Shown here: piece by piece, positions 25,826-34,058 of the stretch
Numbering within the stretch: position 1 is the stretch's first letter
How the letters are laid out: each line of letters starts with the position of its first letter
Origin: Bordetella parapertussis
GTDB taxonomy: Bacteria; Pseudomonadota; Gammaproteobacteria; Burkholderiales; Burkholderiaceae_B
DNA length: 64,000 nucleotides
Reading direction: 5' to 3'
NCBI GenBank assembly: GCA_945903445.1
Contig: CAMDNZ010000013.1
Coordinates: 1-64,000, forward strand
Notes under the pieces: model-generated
What the model was told of the DNA's origin: nothing
Databases searched by the model: none
Seen by the model: the letters and a program-made list of their open reading frames with translations, nothing else
Made by a program: the position numbers and the translations under genes

Positions 25826-27592
25826 ATGAATACCACGCACACGCCCACCGACGCGCCCTTGATGCAGATCAGCGGTTTACGCATTGCGATCGAGAACGAA
25901 GATTCTCTCGTGCCGGTCGTCCGCGATCTGGCGTTGACCATCGCCCGGGGCCAGACCTTCGCTCTGGTGGGCGAATCGGGCTGCGGTAAAAGCATGACGG
26001 CTTTGGCCATGTTGCGCTTGCTACCGGATGCTGCACGAACGATCGCCGGGCAAATCCGATTGACCGATTGCGACATCACCATGCTGGCCGAGACAGACAT
26101 GCAGCACGTGCGTGGCGGTCGCATCGGCATCATTTTTCAAGAACCGTCCACCAGTCTGAATCCGGTCATGCCCATAGGCGAGCAGATCGCGGAAATCATT
26201 CGAGTTCATACGCTCTTGCGCGGCAATGCCGTGCGCGCGCGGGTATTGCATTGGTTAAAGCGCGTCGGCATACCGGATGCCCAGCGGCGAATGAACGATT
26301 ATCCGTTCCAGTTCTCCGGAGGCCAGAAGCAACGCATCATGATTGCGATTGCGCTGGCAGCCGAACCGAAACTGTTGATTGCCGACGAACCGACGACCGC
26401 TTTGGATGTCACTGTGCAGGCCCAGATTTTGGCTTTGCTGGCGGATATTCAACGCGAGCTGGGAATGGCGATGTTGCTGATCACGCACGATCTTGCCGTC
26501 GTGCGGCACACCGCGCATCATGTCGCGCTGATGCGAGCGGGCGAGATCGTTGAAAGTGCGCCGGCCGACGTTTTTTTCGATCGGCCTACGCATCCTTATG
26601 CCTTGTCTTTGTTCGCCGCGATTCCGACTTATGCCAAACGAGGTCGGCGATTGTCCGGCGTTCCAGCAAAAACCACCCAGGCTTTTGGGTCTGCTTCCGC
26701 TATTTTGGCACCTACTTCGGCGCCTATACCGGCAACCGCCGGTCAAGACCCTGGCGCGCCCTTGCTTTCTGTCGTCGATCTGAAGGTTCATTATCCGATT
26801 CGAGGCGGCTTGCTCAAACGGGTCAAGGGTCATGTCAAAGCCGTCGACGGCGTGAGCTTCGATTTGTATCCGCGCGAGACCTTGGTGCTATTGGGCGAGT
26901 CGGGCTGCGGCAAGACCACGACGGCAAAAGCGCTATTGCGCTTGATCGATGGCGCGCATATCTCGGGCCACGCATCGATGACGGGCACCGATTTGTTGAC
27001 CGCTTCGCGCACGGCGCTGGCGGCCATGCGACGCGATATTCAGATCGTGTTTCAGGATCCCTTCGCTTCCTTGAATCCTCGCATGCGAGTGGGGGCGATT
27101 CTTCAAGAGGGCGTACGTGCTTTAGGTGCGGGCGAAAGCAAGGATAAGGGCAAGAGCAATGGCGAGGGTAAGGGCGACGATTCGACCCGCCGAATCGCCG
27201 ACCTGCTCGACCGGGTCGGTTTGCCGGCCAACACCGTCGATCGCTACCCCCACGAGTTCTCGGGGGGGCAACGCCAGCGAATCGCTATTGCGCGCGCCTT
27301 GGCCGTGTCTCCCAAGATATTGATTTGCGACGAACCGACATCCGCGCTGGACGTGTCTGTTCAGGCGCAAATCCTCGATCTTCTGCGCGACTTGCAAGGC
27401 GAATTAGGAATTGCTTATCTCTTCGTCACCCACAATTTTGGGGTGGTCGAATACTTGGCCGATCGAGTGGCCGTGATGGATGGCGGCCGTATCGTGGAAA
27501 TCGGCTCGGCTGAAACCGTACTGCATGAACCGAGTCACGCTAGTACGCGCCATCTGCTGGCTGCGGTGCCACGCTTGGATAGCCCAGCGTGA
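25826..27592 (+). CDS. Fused dual ATP-binding subunit of peptide-type ABC transporter (YejF-like)
   Basis: A protein of about 588 residues with two complete ABC domains in one chain, the DppD and DppF equivalents. Domain 1 has Walker A G-E-S-G-C-G-K-S, the signature S-G-G-Q-K-Q-R and Walker B L-L-I-A-D-E-P. Domain 2 has G-E-S-G-C-G-K-T-T-T, S-G-G-Q-R-Q-R and I-L-I-C-D-E-P. The C-terminal oligopeptide/dipeptide region follows the first domain (T-H-P-Y-A-L-S-L). A short Gly/Lys/Asp-rich insertion (GESKDKGKSNGEGKGDD) sits in domain 2 just before the signature region. ATG 25826 is preferred, with GAGGATCG upstream; the ATG at 25805 overlaps the permease end. Gene order A-B-E-F matches Yej systems. 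Confidence 0.9.
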   Translation: MNTTHTPTDAPLMQISGLRIAIENEDSLVPVVRDLALTIARGQTFALVGESGCGKSMTALAMLRLLPDAARTIAGQIRLTDCDITMLAETDMQHVRGGRIGIIFQEPSTSLNPVMPIGEQIAEIIRVHTLLRGNAVRARVLHWLKRVGIPDAQRRMNDYPFQFSGGQKQRIMIAIALAAEPKLLIADEPTTALDVTVQAQILALLADIQRELGMAMLLITHDLAVVRHTAHHVALMRAGEIVESAPADVFFDRPTHPYALSLFAAIPTYAKRGRRLSGVPAKTTQAFGSASAILAPTSAPIPATAGQDPGAPLLSVVDLKVHYPIRGGLLKRVKGHVKAVDGVSFDLYPRETLVLLGESGCGKTTTAKALLRLIDGAHISGHASMTGTDLLTASRTALAAMRRDIQIVFQDPFASLNPRMRVGAILQEGVRALGAGESKDKGKSNGEGKGDDSTRRIADLLDRVGLPANTVDRYPHEFSGGQRQRIAIARALAVSPKILICDEPTSALDVSVQAQILDLLRDLQGELGIAYLFVTHNFGVVEYLADRVAVMDGGRIVEIGSAETVLHEPSHASTRHLLAAVPRLDSPA

Positions 27593-27948
27593 AATACACC
27601 GTCGTTCGGCAACACCGAAGCGAATATCCCTACCCCATATGCTTAACCCAGGGCGATGCACTGACCATTGGGGCGCGATACGACGGGCCGGAAGGCTGGA
27701 GCGAGTGGTATTTTTGCGAGGTGCCCGGGCAAGCGGGTGCTTGGGTTCCAAGACAACTCATCGAGCGCGTGTCGGGTACCTGCGGGCTAGCCAAGGAAGA
27801 CTACAGCTCGCGTGAATTGGATGTCGACGTGGGCGATGTTTTGTCGGCTACTCGGCACATCGACGGCTGGGTCTGGTGTCATCGCGCATCGCCGGACGAT
27901 GCGGGCTGGGTGCCCATGAGTCATCTGACGCTCGCCCCAGCACGCTGA
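27589..27948 (+). CDS. Small protein with two SH3-like domains
   Basis: A 119-residue cytoplasmic protein made of two variant SH3 modules. The first holds Y-P-I-C-L-T-Q-G-D-A-L-T-I-G and ends E-V-P-G-Q-A-G-A-W-V-P-R-Q. The second has S-R-E-L-D-V-D-V-G-D-V-L and G-W-V-W-C-H-R, then D-D-A-G-W-V-P. No signal peptide is present. It starts with GTG overlapping the ATPase stop (GTGA), so it is translationally coupled to the transporter operon, yet nothing in the sequence says whether it works with the transporter. Related stand-alone SH3 proteins exist in bacteria, with roles mostly unknown. Confidence 0.8.
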   Translation: MKYTVVRQHRSEYPYPICLTQGDALTIGARYDGPEGWSEWYFCEVPGQAGAWVPRQLIERVSGTCGLAKEDYSSRELDVDVGDVLSATRHIDGWVWCHRASPDDAGWVPMSHLTLAPAR

Positions 27949-28481
27949 AAAACTGGCTTCCGCGCGCGTGGCGCGTCTTTGCGTGGCGGGCACCAACCGC
28001 TCGGTCGCATCGTCGGCCCGGCGGGGTCATCCAGTTTGGGGGCGATCGCTACTGGCCACATGAATCGAGCGTCGTCGCTGTACTGCGACGATCGATCGGT
28101 GCCGAAAATAAAGCCACATGGCGCTGGTTTCGATAACCGACGAAACCCCTTTTGAATAAAACGTACTGTCGCCGGAAAATACCACCCAAACGGGTGAGAT
28201 AAGCGTCGTCCATTCGAAAGATGCCCGAGGAAACGTAAGAGGCAAGTAAGTTAATCGAGCCGCCGCTGCGCTTAATTATTCTAGTTACAAGAAATCCGTC
28301 ATTATCGATAGGTTTCAGGGAAAACCCTAGTTTTTGCTAATGCTTATAGCCATGAAACTCGTTTTGCACAATAGCAAAGCTTAATTCATCAACGCATATA
28401 TATCGATATCGACGCATATGCGAATTCAGCAGTATCTGTTTGTTAAATGGATTTTTGACACATTTATGTGAGATTTTAATA
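27949..28481. other. Intergenic region, partly AT-rich, no gene supported
   Basis: About 530 bases between the transporter operon and the broken MHYT gene. The first 200 bases are GC-rich with short unsupported frames. The remainder (about 28230-28480) is clearly AT-richer than the neighbours and contains short self-complementary stretches (GCATATATATCGATATCGA near 28395). I see no RNA gene. Confidence 0.5.
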
Positions 28482-28954
28482 ATGGCAGCTGGCGGCAGCG
28501 TACCTCTTTTATTCGACAGCGCGCTTGTCTCGCTGTCCTACGCCATCGCTGTTCTGGGTGCGTTGGGCGTGTCGATGGCCGCGGCTCGGATTCGTAGAGT
28601 GGGCGGGGTCGGGCTGAGAACGGGATATATCGCTTTGGCCGCGTTCGCGCAGGGTGGGGTGGGAAGGGCGTCGCGTTATGGTTTGTCGCAAGTTCGACGT
28701 TTTCGACGATGCGCTGTCTGATCGGTGGCGTCATTGCCGGTGCAGGCGTTGCAGCAATGCATTACATCGGGGTTTTGGCCCTGCACATTCCCGCCGACAT
28801 GACGTGGGATAAAGGTTTGCTCTTGGTAGCGGTGGCCATAGTTGCGGCTGGCACGCCTCTGTGGCTCGCGATGCGAATTCAGCTGTGGCAGACCTCTAAA
28901 CAATATCGCGCCGATACCTTGGCGCTCATGGATGAACTGATACGTCGATGCTAG
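28482..28954 (+). pseudogene. Degraded MHYT-domain membrane sensor gene
   Basis: Two overlapping frames together read like part of an MHYT sensor. The first frame (from ATG 28482) begins M-A-A-G-G-S-V and includes L-V-S-L-S-Y-A-I-A-V-L-G-A-L-G, then G-Y-I-A-L-A-A-F-A-Q-G-G-V-G, where the usual I-W-x-M-H-F motif should follow. It is lost there. In another frame, from about 28665, the second repeat resumes (A-L-W-F-V-A-S-S-T-F, then G-V-A-A-M-H-Y-I-G-V-L-A-L) and a partial third helix pair runs to the stop at 28954. The break falls in a G-rich tract near 28650-28670, with some tens of residues missing. MHYT proteins normally have three such repeats and sense small ligands. Frameshift plus deletion is the simplest reading. 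Confidence 0.65.
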
Positions 28955-29165
28955 GACAAGCGCTGTGGTGGTCGTTGTTCATTTCGGCAGGGCTCGCTGG
29001 CGGACGGCTTACTCACGGTATCGAACCGCGACCGCAGCGCGTCGAAGGTCGTGCCCGAGGCGAGCGAATGCGATTACGCCAGCGCTATTTAACTGGATGG
29101 CGATTCGCCTACCCGGTGGGGCCGCTGGAACATCAAGATATGCCGGGATTCTCGAGGTGAACAAC

Positions 29166-30479
29166 ATGAAAGCGCATACCAGGGAATGGGTCGGACTTCA
29201 GCATGGCGATTGCTTTCTGTTCTGCTCTCAGGACAGTGCGGTGGTGGCGCGGTTAGGCTCGGCCTTGGGCGACCGAAATCTCTTGACCCAGGAAGTTCCC
29301 TCTCAGGAAAAACTGGCCCAACGCTTGACCGAAATCGGGCCGAAATTGGTCTTCCTCGATTTTACCTTGGACCCGCTGTCGCCGGGCAAGCTGCTGCAGA
29401 CCAGCGACTTGGCAAAGACGCTGGACCGCATCGCCCCTGGTTTACCGCGAGTGGCGGTGGGTTCCATCGCCCAGCCGGAAAGCACGATCGCGGCATTGCG
29501 GGCTGGCGTGGCCGACTTCGTCGATCCGAATGGCGATCCACAAGAAGTACGCGATGTCGTCAATAGCGTGCTGAGTCTGTCGGATGGGCAAAATGAGGTC
29601 TCGACTGTGCCGACCATCAAGCGTAGCGTGCTGGTATTGGGTACGCGCCCCGGTGTAGGGGTCAGCACCTTGGCCGTTCATCTGGCGGGCCTGCTGCAGG
29701 ATCGACTGTTCGAAACGGCCCGCTCACGGCATAGTAGTGCCGAGGCGCACGAGTTGTCCTTGGCCGAACGTGTGGCCCTGATGGACCTCGGCTTGCCGGC
29801 CGGCGATTGCCAGCTGTATATGGGTGTCGATAGCGAATTCAGTTTCGTCGATGCGGCACGCGAGTTGCACCGCGTCGATGCGAGCTCGTTGGCCTTGGCC
29901 ATGGTCAGAGCCCATAATGGCGTGAGCATGTTGTCGCTGCCCAAGAATATGGCCGAAATTCGTAAGGTCTCTCAGTCCGAATCGCTGATGCTGTTCGAGC
30001 GTATTCGCGAGACTTTTGGCATGTTGATTATGGATGCGGGCGGTTTCTCGCATCCCGAATTCGTCGCCGGCTTGGCGTGTGCCGCTAATGAAACGTGGCT
30101 GGTCACCGACCAGAGCGTCGGTTCATTGGCGTCCCTGGATGCGCAGCTCAAGTCGCTCGACGCACAGCATGTCGATGCTGGCCACCTCAAACTCGTGGTG
30201 AACCGGTACGACGAGCGTTATGGCATGACGGCCATGCAGATCGCCGAGCGATTCGGTCTGCCTTTGGCCGGCACCTTGCCCGATCGCGCCTTGCCACTGA
30301 TCGTATGCGGCAACCAAGGCAAGCTGCTGCATGAGATGTCGGAGCGGGATTTGTACATCCGAGCCATGACAACACTTGCAGACGCTGTCCTGACCGCACC
30401 CGTCGGGATGAATCGTGCGCGCAACGGCTGGCTGGCGGCGTGGTTGCCCAATGTGCATCGTCGCCTGGCCCCGATGTGA
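29166..30479 (+). CDS. CpaE/TadZ-like ATPase of the MinD/ParA family
   Basis: A 437-residue protein: an N-terminal receiver-like domain (P-K-L-V-F-L-D-F-T-L-D near residue 58, and A-D-F-V-D near residue 117) joined to a ParA/MinD-type ATPase domain. The P-loop is a degenerate L-G-T-R-P-G-V-G-V-S-T-L, where typical members have a lysine (GGxGKT/S). The switch-like D-A-G-G-F-S-H-P-E and the family block V-V-N-R-Y-D-E-R follow. TadZ/CpaE proteins place Flp/Tad pilus machinery at the pole, and divergent P-loops are common among them. No other tad/cpa gene is in the window, so it is an orphan. The start at 29166 comes just after a stretch that carries no convincing gene (28955-29165). Confidence 0.82.
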   Translation: MKAHTREWVGLQHGDCFLFCSQDSAVVARLGSALGDRNLLTQEVPSQEKLAQRLTEIGPKLVFLDFTLDPLSPGKLLQTSDLAKTLDRIAPGLPRVAVGSIAQPESTIAALRAGVADFVDPNGDPQEVRDVVNSVLSLSDGQNEVSTVPTIKRSVLVLGTRPGVGVSTLAVHLAGLLQDRLFETARSRHSSAEAHELSLAERVALMDLGLPAGDCQLYMGVDSEFSFVDAARELHRVDASSLALAMVRAHNGVSMLSLPKNMAEIRKVSQSESLMLFERIRETFGMLIMDAGGFSHPEFVAGLACAANETWLVTDQSVGSLASLDAQLKSLDAQHVDAGHLKLVVNRYDERYGMTAMQIAERFGLPLAGTLPDRALPLIVCGNQGKLLHEMSERDLYIRAMTTLADAVLTAPVGMNRARNGWLAAWLPNVHRRLAPM

Positions 30480-30527
30480 CGCACCGATAGAAAGGGCGCA
30501 AGCATGAAAACAAGCCATTCATATAAA

Positions 30528-30569
30528 AAAATACCCCGGAAGCGAAAAAAAATGGCTGCGGGGTATTTT
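30528..30569. terminator. Bidirectional intrinsic terminator
   Basis: AAAATACCCCG (30528-30538) pairs with CGGGGTATTTT (30559-30569). The arms carry A- and T-runs on both sides, and the hairpin lies between the convergent CpaE-like gene and efp, so it serves both. Confidence 0.85.
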
Positions 30570-30621
30570 CTTGCAGGTTCTTCATAGGCGTCGGATGACG
30601 CACGCTCGAACCTAGGGAAAA

Positions 30622-31179
30622 TCAGTTCACGCGGCTGCGATACTCGTTAGTGCGGGTATCGATTTCGATCTTGTCGCCAATCGCGCAGAACAGCGGCACG
30701 TTGATGTCGTAGCCGGTTGCCAGCTTGGCGGGCTTGAGCACCTTGCCCGACGTGTCGCCGCGGACGGCGGGCTCGGTATAGGTGATCTCGCGCACGATGG
30801 TGGTGGGCAGATCGACCGAAATGGCGCGGCCTTCGTAGAAGGTCACTTCGGCAGGCATGGCTTCTTCGAGGTAGTTGAGCGAATCGCCCATGCTGTCGGC
30901 CTCGATTTCATACTGGTTGTACTCTTCGTCCATGAACACATACATGGGATCGGCAAAGTACGAATAGGTGCAATCTTTGCGATCCAGGGTGACGACGTCG
31001 AACTTCTCGTCGGCCTTGTAGACGGACTCGCTGGCGCCTGCCGACAGCAGGTTCTTGAATTTCAGCTTCACCACAGCCGCGTTGCGGCCCGATTTGTTGT
31101 ACTCGGCTTTCTGGACCACCAGCGGATTGCCATCTACCAGCACCACGTTACCGACCCGCAATTCCTGAGCGGTTTTCAT
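30622..31179 (-). CDS. efp: Translation elongation factor P
   Basis: A 185-residue elongation factor P that relieves ribosome stalling at proline runs. The three domains are visible. The modification loop reads N-K-S-G-R-N at residues 28-33, with Arg32 rather than lysine at the tip. This is the arginine-rhamnosylated type of EF-P, known in Pseudomonas, Neisseria and Burkholderiales. The cognate EarP gene lies 85 bases upstream on the same strand, as expected. The C-terminus (I-D-T-R-T-N-E-Y-R-S-R-V) is typical. Transcription ends at the hairpin at 30528-30569. Confidence 0.97.
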   Translation of the reverse strand: MKTAQELRVGNVVLVDGNPLVVQKAEYNKSGRNAAVVKLKFKNLLSAGASESVYKADEKFDVVTLDRKDCTYSYFADPMYVFMDEEYNQYEIEADSMGDSLNYLEEAMPAEVTFYEGRAISVDLPTTIVREITYTEPAVRGDTSGKVLKPAKLATGYDINVPLFCAIGDKIEIDTRTNEYRSRVN

Positions 31180-31264
31180 TTCTTTCGCAACTCCCGGGCC
31201 AAAAGCGTTTGACCCAAATATTTAGCCACTATTTCGGCCGGTTATCACTAGCAAACCCAGAATT

Positions 31265-32704
31265 CTAGCGTGAATTGGCGACCAGAGCATAGTGGGCGAT
31301 TAAGTTGTCGGCTAGATCGGACATTTCGCCCAAGCGCGCACTCCACTCGGTTGCCTGCGTTTGCCAAGCCTGCCAGCGGGGCGCGCGCAGTGCCGAAGTC
31401 AGGCGATTCGCCAGATCGCTGTCGCCGCTCGATGTCTCACCTGGATTAAGCAATGCCTCGTCCATAGTGAGCGATGCCGCGTATGCCCCAAGCGGTGGGC
31501 GGCCTGCATCGGTCGAGATCGGTATAAGAGGATTCATGGCCTGCATGACACGGGCAACTTCTGCCGGACAATCACAAGCGTCCAGCCAGGCGTCCAGTTT
31601 GACGCGGTGCGCCCCTTCTTCTTGCGGATAGATGTTCCACAGCATGGGACGAGCAGCCCACTGTGCGCGGACGAACGAATCTTCGCCTCGCACGACGTTC
31701 AAGTCGGCACACCACAGCAGGCGGTCGTAGTCGGGTTGAGACAGTAGGCCGAAGCGTTCGATGTGCAGAGCAGGGGGTGAGGCGTTCGGTTCGGTCAATC
31801 CTCCATTGACCTCTTCGGCCATAGCCTCGGCATGCACTGCGACGCCATGAGCAATGGCGACGATCCATGGGCCGGTTTGCGCCAGCGCCTCAAATATCGC
31901 TCGTAGATCGATGCTTGGATAACAAAACAAGCTTGCCAGACGGGGCGCTTTCGAAGCCTCGGTGTACCGACTCGCGGTCGAATCCTCGGTCGATCCATAC
32001 TGGACAAAACGTTCCGCCTCGATGGCGTCGGCCACTTGCGGCAAGCCTATTGCACGCAATGTTGCCAGGCGGCTCGCAGGGCTGTGCTGCACGACATCGC
32101 GTATGGCCAATAAACCTGGCTCGCGCAGCAAGCCCCCGGTATCCGAGCCAAAACCTGGAAAAAAAAAGGTTTTGCGCAGACCATCGCTACGTAGCGACGC
32201 TTGCGCATGGAAGCTCGCGACCCATGATTCGGCCGACAGATATTCGAGATTGATCCACACCGGCGGCATCGGGCGGACTTTCATGGCGGCGACGAACGCG
32301 GCCGGAGGATCGCAGGCAAAGGCTTCGATCACCAGATCGCCGGGCTCGAAACAAGCTCGGTTCGAATCGATGAGGGTCGAGTGGTGGCTGGCTCGGTTTG
32401 AATCAATAAAAGCCGAGTGCCCGGTGTCCAACGAGATCGAGGCTAGCGTTTCCTCGTTCCAATGCACCACCTCGATCGTGCCGAGATACTGACGCGCCAA
32501 ACTCGTATCCAGGGCAGGTGCCAGGCGGGCAAAGCTGTGCAGCTCGTCTACCCATAACCGCACCTGCCAGCCCAGATCGTCACCCAATCTGCGGGCCAGA
32601 CGCCAGCACACGCCAATATCGCCATAGTTATCGACCACCCGGCAGAAGATGTCGACCCGCTTGCGCGAGGCCGGTGTGACGGGTGACAGATGCGCTGATT
32701 GCAT
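31265..32704 (-). CDS. earP: EF-P arginine rhamnosyltransferase EarP, unusually long
   Basis: A 479-residue dTDP-rhamnose:EF-P arginine rhamnosyltransferase, about 90-100 residues longer than the usual 380. The N-terminal catalytic motif V-V-D-N-Y-G-D-I-G holds the two aspartates known to matter in P. putida EarP (Asp13 and Asp17 there, here 25 and 29). The C-terminal R-G-E-D-S-F-V-R-A-Q-W-A-A-R-P-M-L-W contains the essential glutamate. Extra segments are two insertions: one with a 12-residue duplication (I-D-S-N-R-A repeated, near residue 105) and one Ser/Thr-rich stretch near residue 245, plus a Pro/Gly stretch near 425. The start ATG 32704 follows a long possible upstream frame that is not conserved. 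It modifies Arg32 of the neighbouring EF-P. Confidence 0.9.
   Translation of the reverse strand: MQSAHLSPVTPASRKRVDIFCRVVDNYGDIGVCWRLARRLGDDLGWQVRLWVDELHSFARLAPALDTSLARQYLGTIEVVHWNEETLASISLDTGHSAFIDSNRASHHSTLIDSNRACFEPGDLVIEAFACDPPAAFVAAMKVRPMPPVWINLEYLSAESWVASFHAQASLRSDGLRKTFFFPGFGSDTGGLLREPGLLAIRDVVQHSPASRLATLRAIGLPQVADAIEAERFVQYGSTEDSTASRYTEASKAPRLASLFCYPSIDLRAIFEALAQTGPWIVAIAHGVAVHAEAMAEEVNGGLTEPNASPPALHIERFGLLSQPDYDRLLWCADLNVVRGEDSFVRAQWAARPMLWNIYPQEEGAHRVKLDAWLDACDCPAEVARVMQAMNPLIPISTDAGRPPLGAYAASLTMDEALLNPGETSSGDSDLANRLTSALRAPRWQAWQTQATEWSARLGEMSDLADNLIAHYALVANSR
32355..32426. repeat. Imperfect 36-bp tandem duplication within earP
   Basis: GCTCGGTTCGAATC begins at 32355 and GCTCGGTTTGAATC at 32391. 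The 36-base units match at roughly three quarters of positions, keep the frame and encode I-D-S-N-R-A twice. Confidence 0.75.
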
Positions 32705-32739
32705 CGCCGTGTTTCCCACCGCGTCGACTCGACGACCGA

Positions 32740-33942
32740 TCAGTGAAAGTGCGCCGGGCCTTCGCTGGCGTCTTCCGGCAAGCCGGCATGCACCATTTCG
32801 CCGACCGGGTTGGGAAAGTAGGGCGTGCCGCAATCTTCGCAGAACTCCGCAGGTAGCACGCCCGGTATCTGACGAATCTCGGCGACGCCCAAGGCTTTCA
32901 GTTGCGCTGCGATCTCGTCGACGACCGTCGGGCGGTCTTCCGCATCGACAGCATCGTCTTCCCGGCCATACAAGGGCCAGACGCAGCCATAAAACACGTC
33001 CTTGCCGTCTCTTGCGGTAAAGCTGATGCGGTATTCGTCGATGCGCGTCTCGCCGCAACCGCCGATGACGGCACGCAAATCCGACGGCTCCAGGCTGACA
33101 CTGGACTGCAGCCAATTGACTGCCGCCGTCAGCGATAGTGGGCGCAGGCGTCGGTCGGCTTCGCGGTTGCTCAAATAATAGGCATCGGGCAGCAAAAGCT
33201 CGAACCCGCAACCCGGCAGCAAACTCGCAAACGTCGGCTGGAGTTGCGTCGTCCAATCGGCCAGCGCCTGTTCGCGCGCCTGGACGGGATCGCCCGTCGC
33301 CGTCTGCCAACGAAATACAGGCGCACCGACCGGCGCCGACACAGCCGCCACCACATAACGCGTGTCGGCCAGCATGGGAGCCGTTTCGGTGTCGCTGTGA
33401 GGCGCCTGTGCTGTCGATCCTTGCGTCAGGCTGTGCTGGCCCAAACGACTCAACCAGGCCCAGGTTTCAGAAAACGTGCGCGGCATTTGATCGACGCTGA
33501 CCAAGGCGGGGACTAAAGACAGATTCACGTTATCGGCCAGAATGTGGCCGTGCAACTGGGCGGTGAGGGTGGCTAGCACATCGGCCGACAAGGGGCCTTG
33601 CGGGATCACGTAACGGGTGAATGCGACCAGCGGAGCGACCACCAGCAAGACGTCGTGCAACTGCCCGTCGCGCTCGATCTGGGTCGATTCCGACAGCGTT
33701 TCAGCCTGTTCGATCAGGACTTCGTAGGCGCCGGTGCCGAGCTCGCTCAGATGGTCGAGGGCGGCTTCGAGCGTATCGTCTTGGCCGCTCTTCAGCAATT
33801 TGGGAATCGCCGCGCCTAGCTGATCCTCCCAAAAGCGATCTTCGACGCGGCTTCCGGAACGGTCCAGGCCGGTCGCTAGGGACACCAGCCGCTGGGCGTC
33901 ACGGTTCAATTTGGAACCACTGCGGGCACGAAAACGAGCCAT
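32740..33942 (-). CDS. DUF2863 family protein
   Basis: A 400-residue protein I recognise as the betaproteobacterial DUF2863 family, of unknown function. The start (M-A-R-F-R-A-R-S-G-S-K-L-N-R-D-A-Q-R-L) and the C-terminal cysteine pair F-C-E-D-C-G-T-P-Y-F-P-N-P-V-G-E with H-A-G-L-P-E are features I associate with it. The last residues (G-P-A-H-F-H) suggest a metal-binding tail. No signal peptide or membrane helix is seen. It is followed on the same strand by earP after 35 bases, so the two genes and perhaps efp may share transcription. Confidence 0.7.
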   Translation of the reverse strand: MARFRARSGSKLNRDAQRLVSLATGLDRSGSRVEDRFWEDQLGAAIPKLLKSGQDDTLEAALDHLSELGTGAYEVLIEQAETLSESTQIERDGQLHDVLLVVAPLVAFTRYVIPQGPLSADVLATLTAQLHGHILADNVNLSLVPALVSVDQMPRTFSETWAWLSRLGQHSLTQGSTAQAPHSDTETAPMLADTRYVVAAVSAPVGAPVFRWQTATGDPVQAREQALADWTTQLQPTFASLLPGCGFELLLPDAYYLSNREADRRLRPLSLTAAVNWLQSSVSLEPSDLRAVIGGCGETRIDEYRISFTARDGKDVFYGCVWPLYGREDDAVDAEDRPTVVDEIAAQLKALGVAEIRQIPGVLPAEFCEDCGTPYFPNPVGEMVHAGLPEDASEGPAHFH

Positions 33943-34004
33943 TGGGCACTATCCGAATTCTGTCGTAGAACCCGCTAGTTTACCGCTAGCTGCAGCTCGG
34001 ACGT

Positions 34005-34033
34005 AAAAAGCGGTCGGGGGATGACCCGACCGC
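34005..34033 (-). terminator. Intrinsic terminator after acnA
   Basis: GCGGTCGGG (34010-34018) pairs with CCCGACCGC (34025-34033). Read on the minus strand, the hairpin is followed by TTTTTACG, 26 bases after the acnA stop. Confidence 0.9.
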
Positions 34034-34058
34034 CCGTAACGCCCTGCGATCCAAGCGA

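Noticed and set aside
28955..29165. A short plus-strand frame between the MHYT remnant and the CpaE-like gene
   Set aside because: No motif, no ribosome site and arginine-rich chance composition; probably leader or eroded sequence.
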